A program made the translations under genes and the position numbers. 32,547 bases of DNA from a virus: IMG/VR virus record IMGVR_UViG_3300031884_000089, positions 1 through 32,547 of that record, one strand, 5' to 3'. Of the stretch, positions 1-7,088 are shown piece after piece (position 1 is the first letter of the stretch; each line of letters starts with the position of its first letter). A model generated the notes under the pieces. The model ran no database searches. It was given only the letters and a program-made list of their open reading frames with translations, and was not told the origin of the DNA.

Positions 1-1245
1 CGTGGCCTGATCTTGGCCCCCAAGGTTGTGTGCCCCCACTGGGCCACCCAACTCGAAGCCGCAGGGTTCAGCGTTGTGCGCGGCTACGCCAAGCCCTCTG
101 CCGACCTGAAGGTCATCCTGGCAAACCGGCCCGCAGGGCTACTTGTGCTCAATTATGACAAGCTGGGCCCGGTCATCAACGCCATGCTGCGCTGGCGAGC
201 GCAGGCCGTGATCGCAGACGAATCCCACTACATCAAGAGCCCGACGTCCAACCGCTCGAAGGCCACGCGCAAAGTTGCCATGCAAGCGAAGTGGGTCCGC
301 CTCTTGACGGGGACGCCCACGCCGAACCACTACGGCGACTTGTGGTCGCAGATGGTGTGCGTGAGCGCAGACCGCTGGGGGACGTGGCCCGCCTTCAAGA
401 ACGAATTTCTCATCATGGACTCGTTCTTTCCGAGTCGCGTGGTCGGACATGTCAATGTCGACCGCCTGCAATCGAAACTCGTGGCCGACGCGGCGTTCGT
501 GCGCCGTGAAGACGTCTTCGGACCGGACTCTTACCAGACCATCGTGCGCGAGATTGATCTCCCCGAAAAGGCGTACACCCATTACGTACGGTTGGCTCGT
601 GATTGGATTCTTGACGCCCAAGACGACGGCGAAGGGGTCATCCGGGCTGATCACGTGCTCAAGCGGCTTGTGCGCCTTCAGCAGATGGCTTCGGGCTACA
701 TGGTCGACGACGAGGGCGGGGTGCATGAGATACACTCGTGCAAACTCGACGCCGTGGCCGCTGACCTCTCCGAGATCGTGGCCGCCGACGAGAAGGCCAT
801 CATCTTCCACCGCTTCCGGTGGGAGGCCCAGAAGTATTTGGAGATCGCCAAGTCGTTGACCGATAAGGTTTGGGTCATCAACGGCGACACGACCGCCGCC
901 CAGCGCGAACGTGTGGTCGAGGAGTTTCGGCGTACCAAACACGAGGGCATCGTGGTGGTACAGACCCAAGCCGGGGGCGTCGGCATTTCATTTGCCGAGG
1001 CCACGCACGCCCTGTTCGTCTCGCAGTCGTTTGCTTATGCGGACGAACAGCAAGCCAGGGACCGCATTTACAAACGCGGCGCGTCACGGTGCGTGACGTA
1101 TTACCGCTGCGTCGGCACGGTCGATGAGTACATCGGCGACGCGCTTGACAACAAACAAAACATCCACGATTCCGTCCGGCACGCCGACCGTGAGGCAATG
1201 GCGTTCGGACGATTCCGCACCCCCCGCCGCAAGGCATCTATCTAG
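1..1245 (+). CDS. SNF2-family DNA helicase/ATPase, 5' end cut by window edge
   Basis: Superfamily 2 ATPase of the SNF2 type, expected to translocate on duplex DNA in phage replication or recombination. The frame is open from base 1, and the first residues (GLILAPKVV) match the SNF2 motif Ia region, so the TTG at 13 is internal and the N terminus with Walker A lies outside the window. Counting from base 1, the Walker B box is DESH at about residue 73, followed by the motif III signature LLTGTP near 104. Motif V is QAGGVGISF near 325, and motif VI (QQARDRIYKRG) is near 350 with the arginine finger. Both RecA lobes are therefore present except the first P-loop. It heads the plus-strand module shared with two nucleases and a Sak4-like ATPase. 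Family assignment is firm; the exact role is inferred. Confidence 0.9.
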   Translation, partial: RGLILAPKVVCPHWATQLEAAGFSVVRGYAKPSADLKVILANRPAGLLVLNYDKLGPVINAMLRWRAQAVIADESHYIKSPTSNRSKATRKVAMQAKWVRLLTGTPTPNHYGDLWSQMVCVSADRWGTWPAFKNEFLIMDSFFPSRVVGHVNVDRLQSKLVADAAFVRREDVFGPDSYQTIVREIDLPEKAYTHYVRLARDWILDAQDDGEGVIRADHVLKRLVRLQQMASGYMVDDEGGVHEIHSCKLDAVAADLSEIVAADEKAIIFHRFRWEAQKYLEIAKSLTDKVWVINGDTTAAQRERVVEEFRRTKHEGIVVVQTQAGGVGISFAEATHALFVSQSFAYADEQQARDRIYKRGASRCVTYYRCVGTVDEYIGDALDNKQNIHDSVRHADREAMAFGRFRTPRRKASI

Positions 1246-1256
1246 GAGCCCCTACT

Positions 1257-1460
1257 ATGGACTATACATATAAGACCCAAGGCAACCGCCGCGAGCGGCT
1301 CCCCCGTGTAAACGTGCAATGGCATCTCTCGCCAGCATGGGCCATTGCCCACGAGCGTGGCATCAACGTGACCCCACCGCCACCGCTGACCCATGAGAGG
1401 GTTCGCGAACTTATGGGTCTAAGGCCGCGTTCAACCAGGCACCGCGGCGGGGAGGCATAG
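1257..1460 (+). CDS. Small basic protein, unknown function
   Basis: A 67-aa ORF that I do not recognise. It starts with ATG 11 nt after the helicase stop, behind a plausible ribosome-binding site (TAGGAGCC, about 7 nt upstream). The product is basic and proline-rich in the middle (four prolines after INVT) with no membrane segment. The segment LTHERVRELMG could form a short helix. Bases 1305-1319 are repeated exactly at 3735-3749 and encode RVNVQ in both places. Position and ribosome-binding site support a real co-transcribed gene. Confidence 0.6.
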   Translation: MDYTYKTQGNRRERLPRVNVQWHLSPAWAIAHERGINVTPPPPLTHERVRELMGLRPRSTRHRGGEA

Positions 1461-1566
1461 GCCCGATCTGCGACCTGCGTTCCAGGGCTAACCTCGCCCG
1501 CATACGAGGTGCACTTCTCCGCCGCCAGTCGGAGGCCCGAAACTGGCTACCCCCCTTCCCAACATG

Positions 1567-1592
1567 TTGACACCTATGCTATAGAGTATAGT
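1567..1592 (+). promoter_or_regulatory. Candidate promoter in the 1461-1648 gap
   Basis: The 188-nt stretch from 1461 to 1648 holds no gene I can support. It contains a perfect sigma70 -35 hexamer (TTGACA, 1567-1572). The best -10-like hexamer, TATAGT at 1587-1592, is only 14 nt away, shorter than the usual 16-18; at 16 nt the match is poor (TAGTGT). The local AT-richness (ATGCTATAGAGTATAG) stands out from the GC-rich surroundings. It would drive the nuclease-to-VRR-NUC block beginning at 1649. A phage-specific promoter remains possible. Confidence 0.35.
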
Positions 1593-1648
1593 GTTACAAA
1601 CGCACAACACCGCTGGCGGGTATGTGCGATGAGAGAATGAGGAAGGAT

Positions 1649-2488
1649 ATGAAGACTGTTTACCCATCGCCGACAGTACGGAAGCCATTGGTGCTTTCGA
1701 TGTCGGCGATTGCGTTGTTCCGTAAGTGTCGCCGAGCGTATCGCTACGGCTACGAAGATGGGCTGGTCACACCCAGCTCACCAGCGGCAGAACTGGGCAC
1801 GGATTTCCATGAGCTGATGAAAGCCGCTGCGGCGGGTCATCCGCTCGACCAGGACGCGCCCATGTACGCGGTGGCCGAGGAGTACCTCCGACGCCACCCT
1901 CTGCCCGATGACATCATCTCAGCCGAAGAAGGGCTGTTCACCCAGATCGTCCCCAAGGTGTGGTTGCGTACCACGTTTGATCTGGTGTACCGCGACGCCG
2001 ACGGATGGATTGTCGGACGCGACTACAAAACGTTCGAGAAGTCTCCGGCGTATGACGTCGATTTGGACTTCCAGGGACGCATCTACATCGCGGCGCTGAT
2101 GCGTGCGTTCGATACCGACCGCGTGCGCTTTGAGTACGAGTACGTGCGCCGCTCGGTCCCTGGCACCAAGAACTCTCGTGGATTTTGGGAACCCCACGAG
2201 TGCTACATCAACATGCCCGTTGTGATCTCACGCCGCGAGGCAGACGAGTTGTGGGACGAGACGATCCTTTGGGTCAAAGAGATTCTGCGCGCGCGCAAGG
2301 AGGGGCTGTTCATGCGGTCCGGCACGCGCAAAGAGTTTAGCAGCCCATGCCTTGGGTGCTTTTACGAGACGCCATGCAAGACCGAGATGTCGCACGGCGA
2401 GCTTGACGATCAAGACATTGAATTACTTGGCCTCGGGCGTCGCGAGCGTGACACCCTGCCGGCACACTTATTGGGTAAAAAGAAATGA
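1649..2488 (+). CDS. Cas4/RecB-like PD-(D/E)XK nuclease with probable Fe-S cluster
   Basis: Predicted PDDEXK_1/Cas4-type nuclease of 279 aa, likely making or trimming single-stranded ends for recombination. The start at 1649 is preferred over an ATG at 1622 because AGGAAGG lies just upstream. Visible motifs: SMSAIALFRKCRRAY near the N terminus (C27), the motif I histidine in ELGTDFHEL (H54), D111 in the TTFDLVY strand, D125-x-K127 in GRDYKT, and the QxxxY helix (Q142, Y146). C27 with C234, C237 and C243 (CLGC-x5-C) reproduces the one-plus-three cysteine pattern that holds a 4Fe-4S cluster in Cas4 and AddB. Its stop overlaps the next start (ATGA). No CRISPR or cas1/cas2 is nearby, so this is a phage recombination nuclease and not an adaptation gene. 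Confidence 0.85.
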   Translation: MKTVYPSPTVRKPLVLSMSAIALFRKCRRAYRYGYEDGLVTPSSPAAELGTDFHELMKAAAAGHPLDQDAPMYAVAEEYLRRHPLPDDIISAEEGLFTQIVPKVWLRTTFDLVYRDADGWIVGRDYKTFEKSPAYDVDLDFQGRIYIAALMRAFDTDRVRFEYEYVRRSVPGTKNSRGFWEPHECYINMPVVISRREADELWDETILWVKEILRARKEGLFMRSGTRKEFSSPCLGCFYETPCKTEMSHGELDDQDIELLGLGRRERDTLPAHLLGKKK

Positions 2489-2994
2489 GCCTTGACGACA
2501 TCTACGACCGACCGATGTTCCGTTACGACGACGAGGACCCGTGCCAACACCCAGGGCGCGACCCGTATGACCAAGACAAGTGCGTTGAGTGTGGGCTCAC
2601 ATTTCTCGCGGGGCAGATTTTCACCCCGCGCCCATTCATCGTGACAGGGCGGAACACGGACGCCGTGCGTACCGCGCCAATGGTCGAGAACTTCTACAAT
2701 AGCGAGTGGCAACGACTGCTGAAAACGACGAGGAAGAAGACGAGGAAGAAGACGAGGAAGAAGACGATGTGGAATTGGCTAGCAAAGCTGTTGGGTAAAC
2801 AACCCACCATCGAACCGAAACCGTATTACCGATTGCGCTACGATGATCGCAGGGCCAACGGCCTTTGTGTGACATGCAAGAAAGAAGCGCCAAACAAAGC
2901 CCGCAGGGGGAAGACACAGTGCTCGCACTGTGCCCAGCGACAGAAAGAATACGATGCGAAACGACGCAAAAAAGCAAAGGAAGAGAGTAAGTGA
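2485..2994 (+). CDS. Composite zinc-finger ORF carrying a portal fragment
   Basis: This 169-aa ORF has four unlike parts. Residues 1-40 contain two Cys and a CVEC knuckle. Residues 41-78 copy portal residues 105-142 with two substitutions. Residues 81-94 are TRKK repeats. Residues 95-169 form a separate-looking small protein with CVTC and CSHC pairs and a very basic end, like small phage zinc-finger proteins. M95 (ATG at 2767) sits behind an AGGAAGAAG stretch, so the true downstream gene may be 2767-2994 (75 aa) and the upstream part a scar. The start at 2485 overlaps the nuclease stop (ATGA), and the end overlaps the next GTG start. The function of the C-terminal zinc finger is unknown; nucleic-acid binding is a guess from its cysteines and charge. 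Confidence 0.55.
   Translation: MSLDDIYDRPMFRYDDEDPCQHPGRDPYDQDKCVECGLTFLAGQIFTPRPFIVTGRNTDAVRTAPMVENFYNSEWQRLLKTTRKKTRKKTRKKTMWNWLAKLLGKQPTIEPKPYYRLRYDDRRANGLCVTCKKEAPNKARRGKTQCSHCAQRQKEYDAKRRKKAKEESK
2604..2719 (+). repeat. 116-bp inverted copy of portal gene segment
   Basis: Matches the reverse complement of 29727-29842 at 111 of 116 positions, counted by hand. Mismatches are at 2617, 2619, 2631, 2685 and 2701, and bases 2632-2684 are identical for 53 nt. Similarity stops sharply at both ends. The segment is read in the same frame as in the portal gene, so both encode the same peptide apart from V to I and G to S changes. Confidence 0.95.
2727..2762 (+). repeat. Three exact 12-nt tandem repeats
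   Basis: The unit GACGAGGAAGAA occurs three times in a row, with a partial fourth. In the composite ORF frame it encodes TRKK repeats. In the frame one base earlier it encodes D-E-E-E repeats that run on to a TAA stop at 2796-2798, which looks like the acidic C-terminal tail of a different protein. The unit also supplies purine-rich sequence just before the ATG at 2767. Confidence 0.95.
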
Positions 2995-3776
2995 TTTACT
3001 ACCTTGACGCTGACGGGCGTGGATACGAAGCCGTCGAGCATCTGGTCCAAGCGAAACTCATCACGGTGTTCCCGTGCCAGTCGTTCCCGGATTTTGAAGA
3101 TGCGTGCCTGAAACTGATTCCCAAGGTCGGCCCGGATGATCTTATCATCCTGGATACGATCTCCGCGCTTGCCAACACAACACGCGGCGACTTCAAACTT
3201 GGCACCGACATCACGGCAAACATCTGGGACAAGCGCGACAAGTGGTTTGGCGACAAGACGGGCCAACTCAACTACGAAGCCGCGCAACAGATGATTATGC
3301 GTCGCCTCCGCAACTTCGAAGCCCGCAGCGCTCGCATGATTATCATTAGCCACGAGCGTGAACAACTCAACGAATTCACAGGCATGAAGTCGCGTGGCCC
3401 TGATCTCAACCCCGGGTTCTTTGGCACCCTGTTCCCGTTTGCTTCAGACATGTTTCGCCTGGGCGTCATGATGGCAAACGAGATGGCCGAAGACGGCACG
3501 GTCAAGATCGCTGCGGGCACCCGCGTGCTCTACCTCAAAATGTCGGAAGAACAAATCTGCAAGGCTCGTGTGGCGATTGAAGTCGCACAGAAACTGCCGA
3601 ACGGAATCCTCAACCCGACACTCACCAAACTGTACGGCGTCCTCAATAAGAAGCCGTCCAAACTTGTCCTGTACGGCCCACCTGGTGCCGGAAAGACGAC
3701 CCTTGCTTGCTCAGATGCTGAGGAAGCATACCAACGTGTAAACGTGCAACAACACAAGAAGAAGGAAGCGAAATGA
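2991..3776 (+). CDS. Circularly permuted Sak4-like RecA-fold ATPase (AAA_24)
   Basis: A 261-aa protein with all the expected elements of the phage Sak4/AAA_24 recombinase-like ATPase, in rotated order. It opens with the strand YYLDADGRG (residues 3-11), which in this family normally follows the P-loop helix. Walker B is LIILD (51-55), and the sensor-like strand MIIISHE follows with H121. The usual C-terminal region follows (KMSEEQICKAR, then NPTLTKLYGVL near 208-218). Only then comes the P-loop strand and Walker A, GPPGAGKTT (229-237). The GTG start at 2991 overlaps the previous stop (GTGA) and has AAGGAAGAG upstream; the end overlaps the next ATG. The expected role is annealing or strand exchange with the DUF669-like neighbour. 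It could be a functional permutant or the product of a rearrangement that destroyed activity. Confidence 0.8.
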   Translation: MIYYLDADGRGYEAVEHLVQAKLITVFPCQSFPDFEDACLKLIPKVGPDDLIILDTISALANTTRGDFKLGTDITANIWDKRDKWFGDKTGQLNYEAAQQMIMRRLRNFEARSARMIIISHEREQLNEFTGMKSRGPDLNPGFFGTLFPFASDMFRLGVMMANEMAEDGTVKIAAGTRVLYLKMSEEQICKARVAIEVAQKLPNGILNPTLTKLYGVLNKKPSKLVLYGPPGAGKTTLACSDAEEAYQRVNVQQHKKKEAK

Positions 3777-4315
3777 ACTATCAGTACGACGAAGAGATCG
3801 AACGCGCTGGCGGCATTGATCTTGACCGCGTGGTGGGCCCTGGCATTCGCGTCGAATACGGACGCTACACGGGCAAACTTGCCTCTGTCGAGATTCAACA
3901 CTCGAACTTCGACAAAGCCCCCAAACTCCTCGCGCGTTACGAGATCACCGAAGGCCCGTACCGTGGCATGGACGTGCCCGAGTACTACCCGCTCATGGCA
4001 CTCCCGCCGAAGAAGCCAGGCGGCCCGTGGTTCGCGCCAGGGCTTGCAGCCATCAAGGCGGCGTTTGCAGCCATCAAAGCCCCGGTGCCCAAACCGTTCC
4101 CGCTTGACGCGGAACGTGCGAAGAAGGCCTTCGCAATGGCCCTGGGCCGCAAGTCTCTTCTCATCGACGTGGTGCAAGACCACTACAAAGATCGTGACAC
4201 CGGGGAGATGAAAGAGAAGCGCGTGGTACGCATCATTGGCTTGGCCAATGCGCCTGCCACCGTCGATGACCTGGAAGACGCGGGCCTCGTGTCCGCTGGA
4301 GATGGCTTGATTTAA
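3773..4315 (+). CDS. DUF669-like phage protein, possible ssDNA-binding partner
   Basis: A 180-aa protein resembling the DUF669 family, which is usually encoded next to Sak4/AAA_24 ATPases in phages. The N-terminal half has the family pattern of a GxYxGxxxxVE strand (about residues 31-41), then LLARYEITEGPYRGMDVPEY (about 53-72). The middle is rich in Ala, Lys and Pro, and the C-terminal half returns to beta strands around VVQDHYKD and EKRVVRIIGL. The end is mildly acidic. The context (ATGA overlap with the ATPase, TAATG overlap with a nuclease) supports a recombination-complex role, perhaps a single-strand DNA-binding protein. The family match is by eye and no catalytic motif is present. Confidence 0.6.
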   Translation: MNYQYDEEIERAGGIDLDRVVGPGIRVEYGRYTGKLASVEIQHSNFDKAPKLLARYEITEGPYRGMDVPEYYPLMALPPKKPGGPWFAPGLAAIKAAFAAIKAPVPKPFPLDAERAKKAFAMALGRKSLLIDVVQDHYKDRDTGEMKEKRVVRIIGLANAPATVDDLEDAGLVSAGDGLI

Positions 4316-4617
4316 TGACTGAAGACCGCTTCCGCACGACCATCGTGATGCCACGTTTGCGTTCGCGCGGGGCGGTCGTCACCGTCATGCCAAAGACCGT
4401 GATGGCACCGGCTGGGGTATCAGACCTGTTGGTCTGCTACCGTGGCCGGTTCATCGCGTTAGAACTCAAATCACCAGACCCGAAGTCGCGATATGACGCG
4501 ACGCCATTGCAGCTGGATTACCAGACGCGCGTCCGCCAATCCGGCGGCTATGCGATTGTGACTTCCTCGTGGGATGACATCGAGGCCCTCTTGCGGATCG
4601 TGGACGAGGAAGTATAA
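4315..4617 (+). CDS. VRR-NUC domain nuclease
   Basis: A 100-aa stand-alone VRR-NUC protein, a PD-(D/E)XK subgroup that includes phage structure-selective nucleases and Holliday-junction-resolvase-like enzymes. The core is visible: GVSDLLV with D37, then RFIALELK giving E50-x-K52, then the conserved PLQLDYQTRVRQSGG helix and the terminal strand AIVTSSWDD. The length is typical. It starts inside the stop of the previous gene (TAATG) and is the last gene of the plus-strand module, ending 8 nt from the stop of the converging minus operon. I see no hairpin terminator between them. Confidence 0.88.
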   Translation: MTEDRFRTTIVMPRLRSRGAVVTVMPKTVMAPAGVSDLLVCYRGRFIALELKSPDPKSRYDATPLQLDYQTRVRQSGGYAIVTSSWDDIEALLRIVDEEV

Positions 4618-4625
4618 CTCTAACG

Positions 4626-7088
4626 TCACTGCGCTCGCTCTTCGCGGTTGTACTGTGACTGTTGTGCCGAACGACTTGGCACTTTTTGGAAGTACGAACC
4701 CAGCACTGACGCCAGCGTCCGCTCTGGAATGTTTGTCCCAGGAGCGTCTTTGTACCCACCAAACAGACCGCTTGTGCCCAAATCTTGCACAAACCCGAAC
4801 CCCGGGATGTACGACCGACCAACCTGGTCGATGAGATCGCCAAGCGTGACCGTTTTGTGAGGGTCTGCTAGATTCATCATTAGCCCAGGGATGCCAAGCG
4901 TCGATGGGCTGGTAAAGTACGTACCCATATTCAACGCGCGTGATGCGTCTTCTACCGGACCACCCAACACGAATTGAGAACCTGGGACGCCGCCTTGCTG
5001 GTTGATGTTTTGCTGTAAGCGCATGGGCGCTTCTACATACCCAGGACGACGCAACAGCGCACGACCAACCGCACCGGGGACGATGCCCACGCGGAACGCG
5101 GCAAATGGCCCGCCAAGCGCCTGCAACACCGACACAAAATACGAATTGTTGCGATAGTCCCCAAGCGCTTTGCGAATGATCGCAGCCTTTTGTATTTCAA
5201 GATGCGGGTCGAACACTCGCCCAGCGTCATCCACGGACTTCCCCATGTGACGATCTAACTGGTCAAGCAACGCTTGACGATAGCCGAGCTCAAGACGAGT
5301 CAACGTCTTGTTGGAAAACTCTGTGGCGGCTTCGGTTGGTTTGAACTTCTTGAGAAACGACGACGCATTGCCCGTGATGTCGTGAACGTATTCGGCGTTC
5401 AACCCCATGTTGATGATGCGGTCTTTTTGCGCATCATCAAGACCTTTGTTGGCATACCACAACCCCTTGCCAAACGCTTCGGGGCCACCATGCAGAAACG
5501 CCAACATGCCCATGTTCTTCACGCCGTGAGGAAACGGGTTGATCGCAATGGCGTCTTTGGCTAACCTGCTCGTTGCCCGCAATGGGCTTCCAGGATAGAA
5601 CGTCGCAGGGCTGTGCGACAATGCGTCGACATCCAACTGACCGTTCTTGTACATCGTGTCTTTGGACAGGCGCGGATACTTCAACTCGTATTGCGCTTTC
5701 TCCGCAGCACTCAATTTGGGGTCTTTCAAGACCTCATCCAACTTGCCATCAAGGTCTTTGATCATCTGTTCCGTGCGAGCATTGACCTTGCGCTGACGAA
5801 TCAACGCATTGCCAATACGCAAACGGTTGCGCACGCGCTCAACCTGGTCTTGCTCCTTGAGCCTTCCGCCCTTGCGCTCTTTCTCAAACGGCTTGAATTC
5901 TTTTTTGCGCATACCGCCGACGTTCTTGATTACCGGCGAATCAAAGAGTTTGTCCGTGTCTTTCGGGTTGATCATGGTCTGGTAGTCGTCAAGGACGTTG
6001 TAGTCGAGCAGACCTGTCGGCGACCCACGGCGCACGATGTCCATCTCTTGAGGCGTGAGACTTGCGCCTTCCGATTGTTTTTTCTTAAGCGCGTTTGCTT
6101 GCTCGCGCAAGTCTCTTTCTTCTGCCGACTCTAACGGGATGCCACGCTTCTCCGCAATGTCGAGCGCCGCTTGGCGCATATCTTCAGACCCATGCCGATA
6201 CGGCTCCTGAAGATACCGTTTGTAGATCGGCAACGGCAAGTCGCTACCACCGACGGTGGTATGGCCTTGCTTGGGCGTGACGTTACGCAAGGCTTCTTCA
6301 TGTTCGCGGATGAGGGTTTCGTCTTCGGCGTTGTCGTGCAATTCTTCCGCACGGCCCCACTCCTCGTTGCCGATACGCATGTTCTTGCCATGCGTCGTCA
6401 AGTATTCGTCGAGCTCAGGACGTCGGCTGAGGAATCCTGCGTGAAACTTTTGGACGCCTTCAGCCATGCGCTGGAGCGCCGCGCCACCCATCTTCTCCGT
6501 GACCTCAAGCGTTTTCTTGAGGATGGGAACCTGACCCATTGCCGCTTGAGAAGCCGTGCGCAATGCTTCTGCGCCACGGGTCAGCATCCTGACTTCGCCG
6601 ATGAATGGTATATACGTCAGCGGGTCGGTCAACGTTTGCGCACCCATGTTGAGCACGACATTCTCTGCGCCACGGGTAAACTTTGAAAAAATATCATCGC
6701 CCTTTGGCTTGGGGATGTTGAGCGCATCAATCGCCCGCTGAAGCTCGGCGTGAGCTTCCTCCGGGTGCATCATGTCTTCCCACGCATGGCCGACTGATCG
6801 CCCGGTGAGCATCCCCTGAACGAATCGTTGGGGTGCCCCCAAGACCGCATCAACATCAGTCTGCGCGGTGTTGTATAACTCTTTGGTCTTGCGAACGGCT
6901 TCGTCGAGCAGGCCGTGCGGCGCTAAAGGGTTGAACTTTTGCAGCTCTTCAAACGGGTTGAACTGGCCACCGTACGCACGTTTTTCGTTATTGATGGGCT
7001 CGAAGTCGGAATCCGGTGCGAAGTCAGAAGAACTGGCGCGGGAAGGCGACGGCCTTGGGTCCGCAATAAAGTCGTCGCTTGCGGCCAT
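4626..7088 (-). CDS. Large internal virion (ejection) protein candidate, 820 aa
   Basis: The last gene of the morphogenesis operon and the largest product of the ejection-protein cluster, in the position of T7 gp16. The N terminus is disordered (Ser/Asp/Pro-rich). A mostly helical body follows, with charged, coiled-coil-like stretches around residues 310-470 (many Lys, Glu and Arg). A hydrophobic Gly-rich segment near 515-545 (PFPHGVKNMG, LAFLHGG) and another near 660-690 (VLQALGGPFAAF, VGIVPGAVG) could contact membrane. I see no lytic transglycosylase motif, so the comparison to gp16 rests on size, position and character. ATG start overlapping the upstream stop. Confidence 0.6.
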   Translation of the reverse strand: MAASDDFIADPRPSPSRASSSDFAPDSDFEPINNEKRAYGGQFNPFEELQKFNPLAPHGLLDEAVRKTKELYNTAQTDVDAVLGAPQRFVQGMLTGRSVGHAWEDMMHPEEAHAELQRAIDALNIPKPKGDDIFSKFTRGAENVVLNMGAQTLTDPLTYIPFIGEVRMLTRGAEALRTASQAAMGQVPILKKTLEVTEKMGGAALQRMAEGVQKFHAGFLSRRPELDEYLTTHGKNMRIGNEEWGRAEELHDNAEDETLIREHEEALRNVTPKQGHTTVGGSDLPLPIYKRYLQEPYRHGSEDMRQAALDIAEKRGIPLESAEERDLREQANALKKKQSEGASLTPQEMDIVRRGSPTGLLDYNVLDDYQTMINPKDTDKLFDSPVIKNVGGMRKKEFKPFEKERKGGRLKEQDQVERVRNRLRIGNALIRQRKVNARTEQMIKDLDGKLDEVLKDPKLSAAEKAQYELKYPRLSKDTMYKNGQLDVDALSHSPATFYPGSPLRATSRLAKDAIAINPFPHGVKNMGMLAFLHGGPEAFGKGLWYANKGLDDAQKDRIINMGLNAEYVHDITGNASSFLKKFKPTEAATEFSNKTLTRLELGYRQALLDQLDRHMGKSVDDAGRVFDPHLEIQKAAIIRKALGDYRNNSYFVSVLQALGGPFAAFRVGIVPGAVGRALLRRPGYVEAPMRLQQNINQQGGVPGSQFVLGGPVEDASRALNMGTYFTSPSTLGIPGLMMNLADPHKTVTLGDLIDQVGRSYIPGFGFVQDLGTSGLFGGYKDAPGTNIPERTLASVLGSYFQKVPSRSAQQSQYNREERAQ

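Noticed and set aside
139-969. Minus-strand ORF of 276 aa opposite the helicase gene
   Set aside because: It mirrors the helicase frame, has no ribosome-binding site and no recognisable domain, while the plus-strand frame has clear SF2 motifs.
1305-1319. 15-nt exact repeat with 3735-3749 as an attachment site
   Set aside because: No integrase is seen, and a match of this length is expected about once by chance in 32 kb; kept only as a possible crossover point.
1461-1637. Possible stop-codon readthrough extending the 67-aa gene
   Set aside because: The frame stays open for about 59 codons after the TAG, but the translated sequence looks random and such open length is not rare at this GC content.
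1649-2488. Cas4 as part of a CRISPR system
   Set aside because: No cas1, cas2 or repeat array is present, and the neighbours are phage recombination genes.
4600-4640. Bidirectional terminator between the converging operons
   Set aside because: I found no stem of useful length with a T-run in the 8-nt gap or its flanks.
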